Source: CAZQHK01 sp964593455
GTDB lineage: Bacteria > Muiribacteriota > CAYSPT01
DNA: 64,000 bases
Direction: 5' to 3'
Assembly: GCA_964593455.1 (NCBI GenBank)
Contig: CAZQHK010000016.1
Coordinates: forward strand, 1 to 64,000
Position numbers and translations under genes: made by a program. Below are positions 50,567-58,839 of the stretch, in pieces. A model generated the notes under the pieces. The model did no database searches. It was not told where the DNA came from and saw only the letters and a list, made by a program, of their open reading frames with translations. Numbering within the stretch: the first letter of the stretch is position 1; each line of letters opens with the position of its first letter.

Positions 50567-51763
50567 GTGCTCGTGTTATCAGTGTGTATGATCGTCAAAA
50601 ACGAGGAAGCGCTGCTTAATGACTGTCTGGCCAGCGTCAAATCGGTGGCTGACGAAGTAATCGTGGTTGATACGGGGTCCGATGACAAAACGGTGGAGAT
50701 TGCCGAATCTCACGGGGCTCGGATATTCACTATTGAGTGGACCGACGATTTTTCGGCAGCCAGGAATTTTTCCCTGGAGCAGGCCACGGGTAACTGGATT
50801 CTGGTTGTGGATGCCGATGAACGTCTGGCTGAAGAAGATCTGGAAAAAGTGAGAAACTGGATCTCTAAAAAGGATGTCGACGTGGTGAACGTCAAGATCC
50901 TTGACGAAGGCGGCACCTTCGGGCGTCTACCCCGGTTGTTCAGGACCGGCCGGGGCCTTCACTACCAGGGCCGGGTCCACGAACAGCTGGTTTTTTCATC
51001 GGGTGAAAAGCCTGTTAAAATATTTGATTCCGAGGTCCGGTTGCACCATGTGGGTTACAACCCCCAAATGATTTCCCAACGATCGAAGATCGAGCGTAAC
51101 ATGGCCCTTTTGAACCGGATTCTTGAAGATTCCCCGAAAGATATTGCCGCCCGTTATCACCTGGCCTGCACACTCCAATATGCCTGTAAGTATCCCGAAG
51201 CGTTGCGCAAGTGGGATGAAGTAATGCAGATCGTGTCCGGGGAGGAGCTGGCGGAAGCCATTAAAAACAGGGCTATCTGTCTTTTCGAGGTCGGGCCGCC
51301 CAAGGACGCCCTGTTGGCTCTCGATGAGGCCGTGAGGGCGTTCCCGGACGAGGTGTCGTTACATGTCCGGTTGGCCCAGCTCTACCAGGCCACAGGAGAC
51401 CTGACGGGACTGCGGCGGGAAATCAGGATCTTGACCAAGCTCGATCCCGAGGACCGCAATCTCAGGGTGGTTCGGGCCATCCTCTATTTTCGGGAAGAGA
51501 GCTACTACCAGTCGGGAGTCGAGTTTGCCAAGCTGCTGGTGGATTATCCGGATGAGCCCTTGAGCTACGTGAACCTGGCTCACGTTCTGATTCTGTCCGG
51601 TGACATGTGGGAAGCGCTGTCGACCCTGGAGGAAGGCGTGCGTTGTTGCGGTTCGGTAGACGTTTTCGTCCGGCCATTGCTGGCGATCAAGGGCGAATGT
51701 GATCCGAAACTCCTACCCAGGCTGGATAAGCTGTTCGAAAAATTCCCGGTGCTGAGCTCATGA
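50567..51763 (+). CDS. Glycosyltransferase family 2 with C-terminal TPR repeats
   Basis: A 398-residue soluble protein. The GT-A domain (~1-210) has LSVCMIVKNEEALLNDCLASV, IVVDTGSDDKTVEIAESHGA, DDFSAARNFSLEQATGNW and the metal site LVVDADERL. The C-terminal ~190 residues are helical pairs with TPR spacing (AARYHLACTLQYACKYPEALRKW; VSLHVRLAQLYQATGDLTGL). This architecture recalls SunS-type and other TPR-GT2 proteins that glycosylate peptides or surface glycans. GTG 50567 is used; a second GTG two codons on is equally good. It stands alone between divergent acsA and a gene remnant. Confidence 0.87.
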   Translation: MLVLSVCMIVKNEEALLNDCLASVKSVADEVIVVDTGSDDKTVEIAESHGARIFTIEWTDDFSAARNFSLEQATGNWILVVDADERLAEEDLEKVRNWISKKDVDVVNVKILDEGGTFGRLPRLFRTGRGLHYQGRVHEQLVFSSGEKPVKIFDSEVRLHHVGYNPQMISQRSKIERNMALLNRILEDSPKDIAARYHLACTLQYACKYPEALRKWDEVMQIVSGEELAEAIKNRAICLFEVGPPKDALLALDEAVRAFPDEVSLHVRLAQLYQATGDLTGLRREIRILTKLDPEDRNLRVVRAILYFREESYYQSGVEFAKLLVDYPDEPLSYVNLAHVLILSGDMWEALSTLEEGVRCCGSVDVFVRPLLAIKGECDPKLLPRLDKLFEKFPVLSS

Positions 51764-51803
51764 TCGGCAGGGGAAAACGCGGCCAGACCGCAACCGCAGG
51801 TTA

Positions 51804-51947
51804 AAAATACTGCCTTCATTTAATGCGGTTGAGCAAGTGAAACCGTTGATTTCGGCCGGTGCCGATGAGCTTTACTGCAGCGTGGTTGAAGGGAAATGGC
51901 TGGACCAGGGATTCTGTTCCGAAGATCACAACGCGGAACAGAGAAGG
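51804..51947 (+). pseudogene. Remnant of a U32-peptidase-like gene (5' part)
   Basis: The plus-strand frame reads ILPSFNAVEQVKPLISAGADELYCSVVEGKWLDQGF and then decays. This matches the start of U32-family proteins, whose opening strand-helix typically reads 'P..s.eeveplieaGADElYcGvv'. There is no proper start codon and similarity stops near 51945, where the oppositely directed mtaB gene ends (51926). The fragment therefore looks like the 5' stub of a gene cut off by a rearrangement. The family match is from memory of the motif. Confidence 0.5.
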
Positions 51948-53206
51948 GTGCCTTGTTTGTATCCGGTAATCCGTACCCGTAAAAGTTTCCCCATGTCTGC
52001 CGGTGTGTTCCGGTTCGTCAGTTTGCCCGTGAGGTAGGTTCCGGTAAGAAGGCTGGCCGGAGGTCCTTCATTGATCACCACGGCTTCGTGGATGGTCCCC
52101 GAGGCTTTTTTCAATACATGGTCTATTTTTTCCCCTTCGAGGTCGTGCAGTATACGGCTTCTGTCTTTCTTTACCGCCGGTAGGACGTCGTCGTTAAGCG
52201 CCGCGGCCTGCGTTCCCGGCCGGGGGGAGTAACGGAATACGTGGAGATATGTGAACGGCAGTTCCTCGACCAGGCGCCGGGTGTTCTCAAACTCCTGTTC
52301 CGTTTCTCCGGGAAAACCGACCATGATGTCGGTCCCCAGCCCGAAATCGTCGAACCTCTCCTCGATCAGGGACACCGTTTTTTTATAGCTGTCCACGGTA
52401 TACTCGCGGTTCATTCTCCGCAATACCCTATCGTCACCGCTTTGGAGCGGCAGGTGAAAGTGCGGGCAAACGATGTCCGAGGCGGCCATGGTGTCGATCA
52501 GGTCGGCGGTAATCCATTGCGGTTCGAGGGAGCTCAGCCTGATCCGGAAAACTCCTTCCAACTCGTGTATCGATTCGATGAGCCTGGTGAGTGAACCGGG
52601 CGGGCTTAGATCAGAACCGTAGCTGGCCAGGTTGACGCCGGCCAGCACGATTTCCTCGAATCCGGCTCGTACCAGGTACTGAAGCCGGCTGAGAACCAGG
52701 GAAACGGGCATACTGGCAGGTGTGCCCCGTATGTGCCTGACAATGCAGTAGGCGCAGGTGCCGGAACATCCGTCTTGAATCTTCAGGATACCGCGTGAGC
52801 GCATCCTGAGACCGTCGGAAGAAGTTGCCTCGGTAACGGTGTGATTCCGGGTTGACTCGTTCACACTGCCGGTGATGTCGAGCAGGTCGAGGATTGCCTC
52901 CGGATTGTGGCCTGGGACGATGTCATCGATTCCCGTGGAGGTCTTAAGCTCGGTCAGGTAGGCGGTGGGATAACAGCCGCACAGGATAATCCGGGCCCGG
53001 GAGTTGTCCCGGGCGAGTTTCCTTACCCGCTGCCGCACCTTTTGCGCGCCGCGTCCGGTGACACAACAGCAGTAGATGATAATGATATCCGCCTGGTCAA
53101 ATGTCAGGACCCTGGTCACTTCGCCGGTGTCGACCAGTATCCGAATGGTTTCAAAGGCGTCGCTTTGACTGACCTTGCATCCGAAATTAACGGCGATGGC
53201 TTTCAT
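51926..53206 (-). CDS. mtaB: tRNA t6A37 methylthiotransferase MtaB
   Basis: A 426-residue radical-SAM methylthiotransferase that converts t6A37 to ms2t6A in tRNA. It has an N-terminal UPF0004 domain (VNFGCKVSQSDAF), the radical-SAM cluster CSGTCAYCIVRHIRG, LAGVNLASYGSDL and FHLPLQSGDDRVLRRMNREY, then a C-terminal TRAM-like domain (TYLTGKLTNRNTPAD). It overlaps rimO by four bases. Its last ~20 bases overlap the U32-like remnant on the other strand. Confidence 0.93.
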   Translation of the reverse strand: MKAIAVNFGCKVSQSDAFETIRILVDTGEVTRVLTFDQADIIIIYCCCVTGRGAQKVRQRVRKLARDNSRARIILCGCYPTAYLTELKTSTGIDDIVPGHNPEAILDLLDITGSVNESTRNHTVTEATSSDGLRMRSRGILKIQDGCSGTCAYCIVRHIRGTPASMPVSLVLSRLQYLVRAGFEEIVLAGVNLASYGSDLSPPGSLTRLIESIHELEGVFRIRLSSLEPQWITADLIDTMAASDIVCPHFHLPLQSGDDRVLRRMNREYTVDSYKKTVSLIEERFDDFGLGTDIMVGFPGETEQEFENTRRLVEELPFTYLHVFRYSPRPGTQAAALNDDVLPAVKKDRSRILHDLEGEKIDHVLKKASGTIHEAVVINEGPPASLLTGTYLTGKLTNRNTPADMGKLLRVRITGYKQGTLLCSAL

Positions 53207-54555
53207 GGGGAAACGGGTACGTCTCCCGGTACGGGAGCAGCCACCAGATCAACGGCGTCGGCATTGATGTATTTCACGGTGAGCCACGATCCCGGCTGTC
53301 CTTCCCAGGAGTCGATGTACACTACTCCGTCGATCTCGGGAGCTTGTGAATAGCTTCTGGCCGTCCAGGCCGGAATCTCAGCTGAAAAATTTTCTACCAG
53401 GACGGTTTCCACGGTACCGATGCGCTTTTCGTTTTTTTCCCGGGCGATGTGTTCTTGAATACCACAGACTATATTGAGCCGTTCCTGTTTGATCTCTTCC
53501 GGGACCTGGTTGAGAAACGAGGCGGCCGGGGTATCCTCTTCCGGGGAGTATGTGAAAAATCCCGCATGATCGAGCCGGTACTTTTTAAGAAATTCGCACA
53601 GTTCGTTGAAGGACCGGTCCGTTTCTCCCGGGAAACCGATAATAAAAGTGGATCGTAAAACCACTGAGTCAAGGCGGTTTCTCAGGCCGGTGATAATCAT
53701 TTCCAGGCGCGAGCGTGTCACTTTGCGGTCCATGGCTTTGAGCAGGTCATCGTCCACGTGTTGGAAGGGAATATCGATGTAGTTACAGATTTTCTTTTCA
53801 TTCCCGATGGTGTCGATCAACCGTTCGGTGATATGGGCTGGATGGGCGTAGAGAAGGCGTAACCAGCCGATCCCGTCTATTGTTGCCAACCGGGTGAGCA
53901 ACCCGGCCAGGGCATCCGGTTCTCCCCGGTCCCGGCCGTAGGCGGTGATGTCCTGGGCCACGAGTACCAGCTCTTTTACTCCCTGTTCGGCCAGGCAGCG
54001 GGCTTCTGTCATGATGTCTCCGGAAGGTCTGCTTCTCAAATAACCGCGGATTGAAGGAATGAGACAGTACGAGCAGCAATTGTCGCAACCCTCCGAGAGT
54101 TTAAGGTACGCGGTCGGGGATGGGGTGGACAGAATCCGATGTCCCTGGGTCGTGGGGGCCAGGGTAACGGGACGTTTCACGGGCAGTATTGACTCTGGCC
54201 GGTTTCCGGGCCGGTTGTCGATAGCCGCCCCGATGGTGTGGAAATGATCGATCCCTATCACCGCGTCCACCTCCGGGATACTGCCCCGGAGAGAGTCACT
54301 GTACCGTTGCACCAGGCAACCCGCCACTATCAGTCGTTTCAGCCGTCCGGAGGCCTTGTGCTCGGCGGCTTCCAGTATGACGTCAATTGATTCCTGGGCG
54401 GCGTCTCCGATGAACGCACAGGTGTTGATTACCACCCCTTCGGCTTCCTCGTATGTGTTAACCAGCCGGTGTTTGCCCTGGCGGATGAGATAGGCCAGGT
54501 ACTCAGAATCAACCGTGTTCTTGGGACAGCCGAGAGTTATCAGCAGAATCTTCAA
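53203..54555 (-). CDS. rimO: Ribosomal protein S12 methylthiotransferase RimO
   Basis: A radical-SAM enzyme that adds a methylthio group to an Asp of ribosomal protein S12. It shows LLITLGCPKNTVDSEYLA (UPF0004 domain), the cluster motif EGCDNCCSYCLIPSIRG, LVAQDITAYGRD, IPFQHVDDDLLKAMDRK and IGFPGETDRSF, and a C-terminal TRAM domain. The longest frame opens at TTG 54570, but TTG 54555 has an AGGGTG ribosome site at the right distance and begins at family similarity, so it is used. It forms a two-gene operon with mtaB. Confidence 0.94.
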   Translation of the reverse strand: MKILLITLGCPKNTVDSEYLAYLIRQGKHRLVNTYEEAEGVVINTCAFIGDAAQESIDVILEAAEHKASGRLKRLIVAGCLVQRYSDSLRGSIPEVDAVIGIDHFHTIGAAIDNRPGNRPESILPVKRPVTLAPTTQGHRILSTPSPTAYLKLSEGCDNCCSYCLIPSIRGYLRSRPSGDIMTEARCLAEQGVKELVLVAQDITAYGRDRGEPDALAGLLTRLATIDGIGWLRLLYAHPAHITERLIDTIGNEKKICNYIDIPFQHVDDDLLKAMDRKVTRSRLEMIITGLRNRLDSVVLRSTFIIGFPGETDRSFNELCEFLKKYRLDHAGFFTYSPEEDTPAASFLNQVPEEIKQERLNIVCGIQEHIAREKNEKRIGTVETVLVENFSAEIPAWTARSYSQAPEIDGVVYIDSWEGQPGSWLTVKYINADAVDLVAAPVPGDVPVSP

Positions 54556-54751
54556 AAAATCACCCTGCAATCTATTTTGAGTATTTCACCATCTTTTCCG
54601 TCAGGCCGTCAAATCGTGGAGCAAAGAAGAGCGTATGACGGTAAATTGTGAGATTGAAATAAAGCCCCACGGCGATCACTTGATTTTTCCCTACGGCTGC
54701 GTTACAGTGAAATCTTAAAATGATTTTTTCTAAGTAGCATGGAACAAAAGT

Positions 54752-55387
54752 ATGGTAATTAATCGTTATCAAGAATGGAGCCAGGAAGTGACTGCTCGGT
54801 CGGCTGATACCAGGCTTGACAAGAAGACGATAAAGCAAAAGAAGGTACGGTTTATGGAAGAGATCATGCCTCACTTGAACTCTCTGTATCGGTCCGCTTA
54901 TTTTATGGTAGACAACATGTTTGACTCCGAGGACCTGGTGCAGGATACGCTGCTCGCATCGTTCAGGTCTTTTCACACTTATCGTTCGGGCACCAATGCC
55001 CGAGCCTGGTTGATGAAGATCATGAGAAACCTCTTTATCGACTGGATGCGCCGCAAACAGCGTGCCGTGAAGACCGTGACTTTGCCGGAGGCGTTTGAAA
55101 ACAATATTTCCTACGAGGAGATGTTGAAACAGGGCCTGGAGGACCCGGAGTTCCAGTCTCTCGTGAATGTGCTTCCTGAAAACCTGGAAAAAGCGCTCAA
55201 GCAGCTTCCGGAAGATTTCCGCACGGCTTTGACCTTGTGCGACATCGAAGGGATGACCTATCTGGAGATAGCGGAAGTGATGGATTGTCCTTTGGGAACG
55301 GTGCGCTCACGGATATTCCGTGCCAGAAAAATAGTTCGAGTTTTGATTAAAAAAAAATCTGCGCAACAGAAAGGTAGAAGCAGATGA
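54752..55387 (+). CDS. RNA polymerase sigma factor, ECF type
   Basis: A sigma-70 family protein with region 2 (SLYRSAYFMVDNMFDSEDLVQDTLLASF, NARAWLMKIMRNLFIDWMRRKQR) and region 4 (LPEDFRTALTLCDIEGMTYLEIAEVMDCPLGTVRSRIFRARK). The linker is fairly long and acidic. The frame opens at ATG 54752 (211 residues), but ATG 54854 (MEEIMPHLNSLY), with AGGT upstream, may be the true start and would give a typical length. Its stop overlaps the anti-sigma start (ATGA), so the pair is coupled. No clear autoregulated ECF promoter was recognised upstream. Confidence 0.92.
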   Translation: MVINRYQEWSQEVTARSADTRLDKKTIKQKKVRFMEEIMPHLNSLYRSAYFMVDNMFDSEDLVQDTLLASFRSFHTYRSGTNARAWLMKIMRNLFIDWMRRKQRAVKTVTLPEAFENNISYEEMLKQGLEDPEFQSLVNVLPENLEKALKQLPEDFRTALTLCDIEGMTYLEIAEVMDCPLGTVRSRIFRARKIVRVLIKKKSAQQKGRSR

Positions 55388-56214
55388 AGTGCTCTTTTAC
55401 GGGGGAACAGATTGCGGCTTATCTCGATGGTGAACTGGGTGCCGCAAAAAGCAAAGAGTTCGAGCAGCATGTGAAAGAATGCTCTTCCTGTTTCCAGACC
55501 TACCAGGCTCAAAAAGCGGTGCAAAACACCTTGCGTGCCAACTTTTCCCACTGGGTCGCTCCGGGCTCCCTCCGTAACAAGATCAACAGAGCCCTAGAGG
55601 ATTATCAGCCGGAACTTGAAGAAAAGGTCGTCGCGTTCCGGTTTCCGTGGTTTTCCTGGCATGGGTTTAGCTCGGTAGCCATAGCCGCGGCGGTGCTGCT
55701 CCTGCTGTTCTTTCCCATGTTTACCGCCACCGACATCAGTCCCGCCCTATTTGCCAGTACTAAATTGTTTATTAGCACCGGAAAACTGGAAGCCGGTCCG
55801 GGCTATGAAATAACGTCTCTTCCGGACGACGGGTCCATTCCCTTCAGCTCGCTGCGGCCCGACTTTTCTTTTGCCGGTTTCAATTACCATACGTCCAGCG
55901 GTTTTACCTACCAGGGAATCAAGGGGCGGCTGCTGATCTACAAACGTGGGGAAAACTGCCTCTCCCTGTGGTTGTTCAAATGCACGGGGGGGACGTGTAC
56001 AAAGATCGTGCAGTCCTATTTCAAGACCGAATCCTATATCGTGTACACCGACTACACCAGTAAACTTATCTGTCCGATCACCGGGAATTCCTCCTACCTT
56101 AACCTGGTGATAAATCAAGACGTCTGCAAGAAAGTCGTATTTGCCATGGTTGGCCCCCTCTCTCACCAGGAACTGATCTACCTGGCTAAACGTTTTAATT
56201 CCCAGAACAAGTAA
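55384..56214 (+). CDS. Membrane anti-sigma factor with zinc-finger (ZAS-like) N-domain
   Basis: A 276-residue bitopic protein. The N-terminal anti-sigma domain (~1-60) has the zinc ligands in HVKECSSCFQTY (HxxxCxxC) after EQIAAYLDGELG. One membrane helix is at about 95-112 (SVAIAAAVLLLLFFPMF). The remaining ~160 residues lie outside the cytoplasm and are not recognised; they contain Cys pairs and a TGGTC motif. It presumably holds the co-encoded ECF sigma factor until an envelope signal arrives; coupling by ATGA overlap supports this. Confidence 0.88.
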   Translation: MKCSFTGEQIAAYLDGELGAAKSKEFEQHVKECSSCFQTYQAQKAVQNTLRANFSHWVAPGSLRNKINRALEDYQPELEEKVVAFRFPWFSWHGFSSVAIAAAVLLLLFFPMFTATDISPALFASTKLFISTGKLEAGPGYEITSLPDDGSIPFSSLRPDFSFAGFNYHTSSGFTYQGIKGRLLIYKRGENCLSLWLFKCTGGTCTKIVQSYFKTESYIVYTDYTSKLICPITGNSSYLNLVINQDVCKKVVFAMVGPLSHQELIYLAKRFNSQNK

Positions 56215-56269
56215 TGGGGTTGACGGACCGGCCGGTTTGCTGCGTTCATCTGCTGGTCGAAGGCCGTGG

Positions 56270-56313
56270 GGAAAATAAAAGAACCACCACCGGTTATAAC
56301 AGTGATGGTTCTT
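56270..56313 (-). terminator. Rho-independent terminator on the minus strand
   Basis: On the minus strand AAGAACCATCAC and GTGGTGGTTCTT pair (12 bp with one T-G wobble, 11-base loop) and are followed by TTTTATTTT. It lies 22 bases past the stop of the exported coiled-coil protein gene and probably ends that transcript. Confidence 0.8.
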
Positions 56314-56335
56314 AACAATAATCGTATAGGTTATG

Positions 56336-57400
56336 TTACATGTCGTCGCTGGTGTCTAACTCTATTCTGTGTCCCTCGTAGGCTTTCGGAGGTTGGTAAT
56401 CAGCTCCCTGACTCTGACTACGTTCCACGAACTGCCGGCGACGGTAGAGGCGCCGGTCGACTCCGTGTCCCGATTCCTGGCCGGTGAAAGCGCCGAACAA
56501 AGCGATCAGTTCAGATAAAATGGGAATTCCCGGTCCGGCAGCCTGTCCCGCCGCGATACCGCCTGCGGCACCGCCCTGGCTGCTGATGATGGCGGTTCTG
56601 TTCTTCTTGTAGCCGTTCTCCCAGCCCTTGATCCTATCATTGATATTGCCGGTTTGATCGCTCATCTGGCGGAGTTTGTTCGGGGCGAAGTAATCCCAAG
56701 GGGTGTCCTGCGAGTTCTTGATGAGCTCCGCCTCGTAGGCTGCCAGCTTATTCTCGTAGATTTCTTTCTGTTCCTCGTATTTTTTCTTCAGCTCCCGTTT
56801 CTTCAAGAAACGGATTCCCCAGGTGTCTTCGTACTCATATTTCATCTGTTTCATTTTCTTTCGTTCGTATTCGAGCACGGTTTCACCGTAACGGCGAAGT
56901 TGTTCAATGGCTTGTTTTTTCCGGTCTGATTTTCTGAAAAAGAGATTGTTCTCGGCTTCATCGGAGAGCTTTTTCTTGAACTGATACTGTTCCCGTTCCC
57001 ATTTGGCCCGGTCTTCCATCCATTTTTTTTCGGCGTCCTCCATCTCTTTTTTTCGGTCGCCTTTGTCCAAGAACTCCCACCAGCCGGAATCGTCATAGCG
57101 TTGTTTTGCTTCCCGGTACTCTTTCTGCTTGCGCTCGATGTTCCGTTGACGCATCCTGACATACTCGGGTTTGAACTTCGGGTCCATCTGCCGGCCTACT
57201 TTGTTCACCTCGTCTGAAACCTTCGAGAAAGCTTGCAGGATCTGGCCGATCGAACCGATGATCGTCTCGGCGTTCTTCACTACATTTTCCGCTTTATCCG
57301 CAAACTTGGAGAAGCCTCCTCCTATGGCCGGTCCGGAGGCCGTTAACATCATGACGGTAATTATGACAGTAGCCATAACGCGCTGGGCTGTTCTGTGCAT
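56336..57400 (-). CDS. Exported coiled-coil protein with internal repeats and glycine-zipper segment
   Basis: A 354-residue protein of no family I know. A signal peptide (~1-28, hydrophobic core VMATVIITVMMLTASGPAIG) suggests export. Residues ~75-250 are very rich in Lys, Glu, Arg, Tyr and Trp and show an imperfect repeat of 40-45 residues with cores at about 103 (DDSGWWEFLDKGDRKKEME), 148 (EAENNLFFRKSDRKKQAIEQ), 192 (DTWGIRFLKKRELKKKYEEQ) and 232 (DTPWDYFAPNKLRQ). A Gly/Ala-rich zipper (~275-307, QGGAAGGIAAGQAAGPG) may insert in a membrane. The C-terminus is basic and polar. A terminator follows. It is co-directional with the PilT-like gene upstream. Confidence 0.82.
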   Translation of the reverse strand: MHRTAQRVMATVIITVMMLTASGPAIGGGFSKFADKAENVVKNAETIIGSIGQILQAFSKVSDEVNKVGRQMDPKFKPEYVRMRQRNIERKQKEYREAKQRYDDSGWWEFLDKGDRKKEMEDAEKKWMEDRAKWEREQYQFKKKLSDEAENNLFFRKSDRKKQAIEQLRRYGETVLEYERKKMKQMKYEYEDTWGIRFLKKRELKKKYEEQKEIYENKLAAYEAELIKNSQDTPWDYFAPNKLRQMSDQTGNINDRIKGWENGYKKNRTAIISSQGGAAGGIAAGQAAGPGIPILSELIALFGAFTGQESGHGVDRRLYRRRQFVERSQSQGADYQPPKAYEGHRIELDTSDDM

Positions 57401-57525
57401 CGTCGCTCATCCTTTCAGGGTGGAAAGGGACATCTCACCCCTGGTGATACAATTTCTCCCCTTCAACATCTATTAGTCGATAACCCGTTACAATGTTACA
57501 GGCATTATTCATTCGGATTCGGGAT

Positions 57526-58767
57526 TCAGCGTTTCGGTTTCCTGAGCCCGATCTTGTCTTCCTCTATATTGGTTATGAAAAACCGGGAGAATTCTTCCAG
57601 GATACGAGTTGCTTCCCTGTTTCCATTCTGGAGTAGTTCCTTGAGCTGAAGTTCGGCTTTTTTCCTGATGTTGATATCGTTGTTGTACAAAAGTTTTTCA
57701 AGTTTAAGTATTTCACTGTCGGGCGCGTGTTCCAGTTGACTGGCTTTGCTCACCCGCACGGCGGCGACTTCGTGCACTATCTTGTTGTTCTTGAGCAAGG
57801 AATTGATTGACTGGTCCATGGTAATCATACCCGCTGTGTCGGATTTGCTGATGGCATCGGGTATCAGGAATGTTTTTCCCTCTTTGAGCAGGGTTTTGAC
57901 CGCCGGTGTCATTATCATGACTTCCCGTGCGGCCACGAATCCTTCGCCGTCGGCTGAAGGCAGTAGTTGCTGCGAAATCACGGCTTTGAGACACCCGGTA
58001 AGTTGGATACGTATTTGCTGTTGTTGGTAGGTGGGAAAAACATCTATCATCCGGTCGATGGTTTCCGCGGCGGAACGCGTGGTCAGAGTAGATATTACCA
58101 GGTGTCCGCTTTCGGCCACTTTCAGGATCGCGGCAATGGTCTCCAGGTCAGGGAGATCGTCGACCGCAACCACGTCCGGATTCTGGGCCAGCATCTGTTT
58201 CAAGGCGTCTTTGTAGGTCGGCGCGTCCCGGCCTATTTCCCGCTGGTCCACCACGCTTTTCTTGAAGGGGTGTACAAATTCTACCGGTTGCTCGAGCGTG
58301 ATGATGTGACAGGCACGGGTACGGTTGAGGTAGTCCACCAGGGAAGCCAGGGTTGTAGTCCGGCCGCTTCCGGTAGGGCCGGTGATCATTATCAGTCCTT
58401 CATTTTTTTCCATCAGGTGAAAGATGCTGTCGGGGATACCCATGGTTTCAAGGTGTGGGATCTGCGGTAAAATGGCCCTGAAGGCAGCTGCCGTGTGGCC
58501 CATCTTGTGGTAGGCGTTGACCCTGAACCGTCCTGCTCTCTTGATTGATACGGCAAAGTTTACCTGTTTCTGTTCATTGAACCGGGCGATCTGGTCTTCA
58601 CTGAGCAGGGTTGTCAAGACTTTTTCCACCAGGCCCGAGGTCAGTTTCTCTTCTTCGCAGGGAATGAGTTTTCCCTGCAGACGCATCATAGGTGGTGCAC
58701 CCGGTGAAAAAATCACATCGGATGCCTTTTTCTCCACCGCTTTGTTGAGAAGATCCAGAATTTTCAT
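57526..58767 (-). CDS. PilT/PilU-like ATPase with degenerate catalytic motifs
   Basis: A 413-residue secretion/twitching ATPase-family protein. The N-terminal PAS-like domain (~1-105) and RecA-like domain (~106-350) are intact in outline. Key residues differ from active PilT: Walker A is GPTGSGRTTT (residues 130-139) with Arg136 in place of Lys, the Asp box is LEQPVEFVH with Gln160 instead of Asp, Walker B reads VAVDDLPDLET (near 200-210) instead of VGEMRDLET, and the His box is STLTT instead of TLHT. A helical C-terminal extension (~355-413) carries RKKAELQLKELLQNG. It is probably inactive or atypical as an ATPase. No pilus genes are nearby. Confidence 0.88.
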   Translation of the reverse strand: MKILDLLNKAVEKKASDVIFSPGAPPMMRLQGKLIPCEEEKLTSGLVEKVLTTLLSEDQIARFNEQKQVNFAVSIKRAGRFRVNAYHKMGHTAAAFRAILPQIPHLETMGIPDSIFHLMEKNEGLIMITGPTGSGRTTTLASLVDYLNRTRACHIITLEQPVEFVHPFKKSVVDQREIGRDAPTYKDALKQMLAQNPDVVAVDDLPDLETIAAILKVAESGHLVISTLTTRSAAETIDRMIDVFPTYQQQQIRIQLTGCLKAVISQQLLPSADGEGFVAAREVMIMTPAVKTLLKEGKTFLIPDAISKSDTAGMITMDQSINSLLKNNKIVHEVAAVRVSKASQLEHAPDSEILKLEKLLYNNDINIRKKAELQLKELLQNGNREATRILEEFSRFFITNIEEDKIGLRKPKR

Positions 58768-58839
58768 AATTCGACTGCTCCTTACGGATTATTGTAGACA
58801 GTAAATGGATGTGTTGTCAAATTTTCCGGCGTGTCATGC

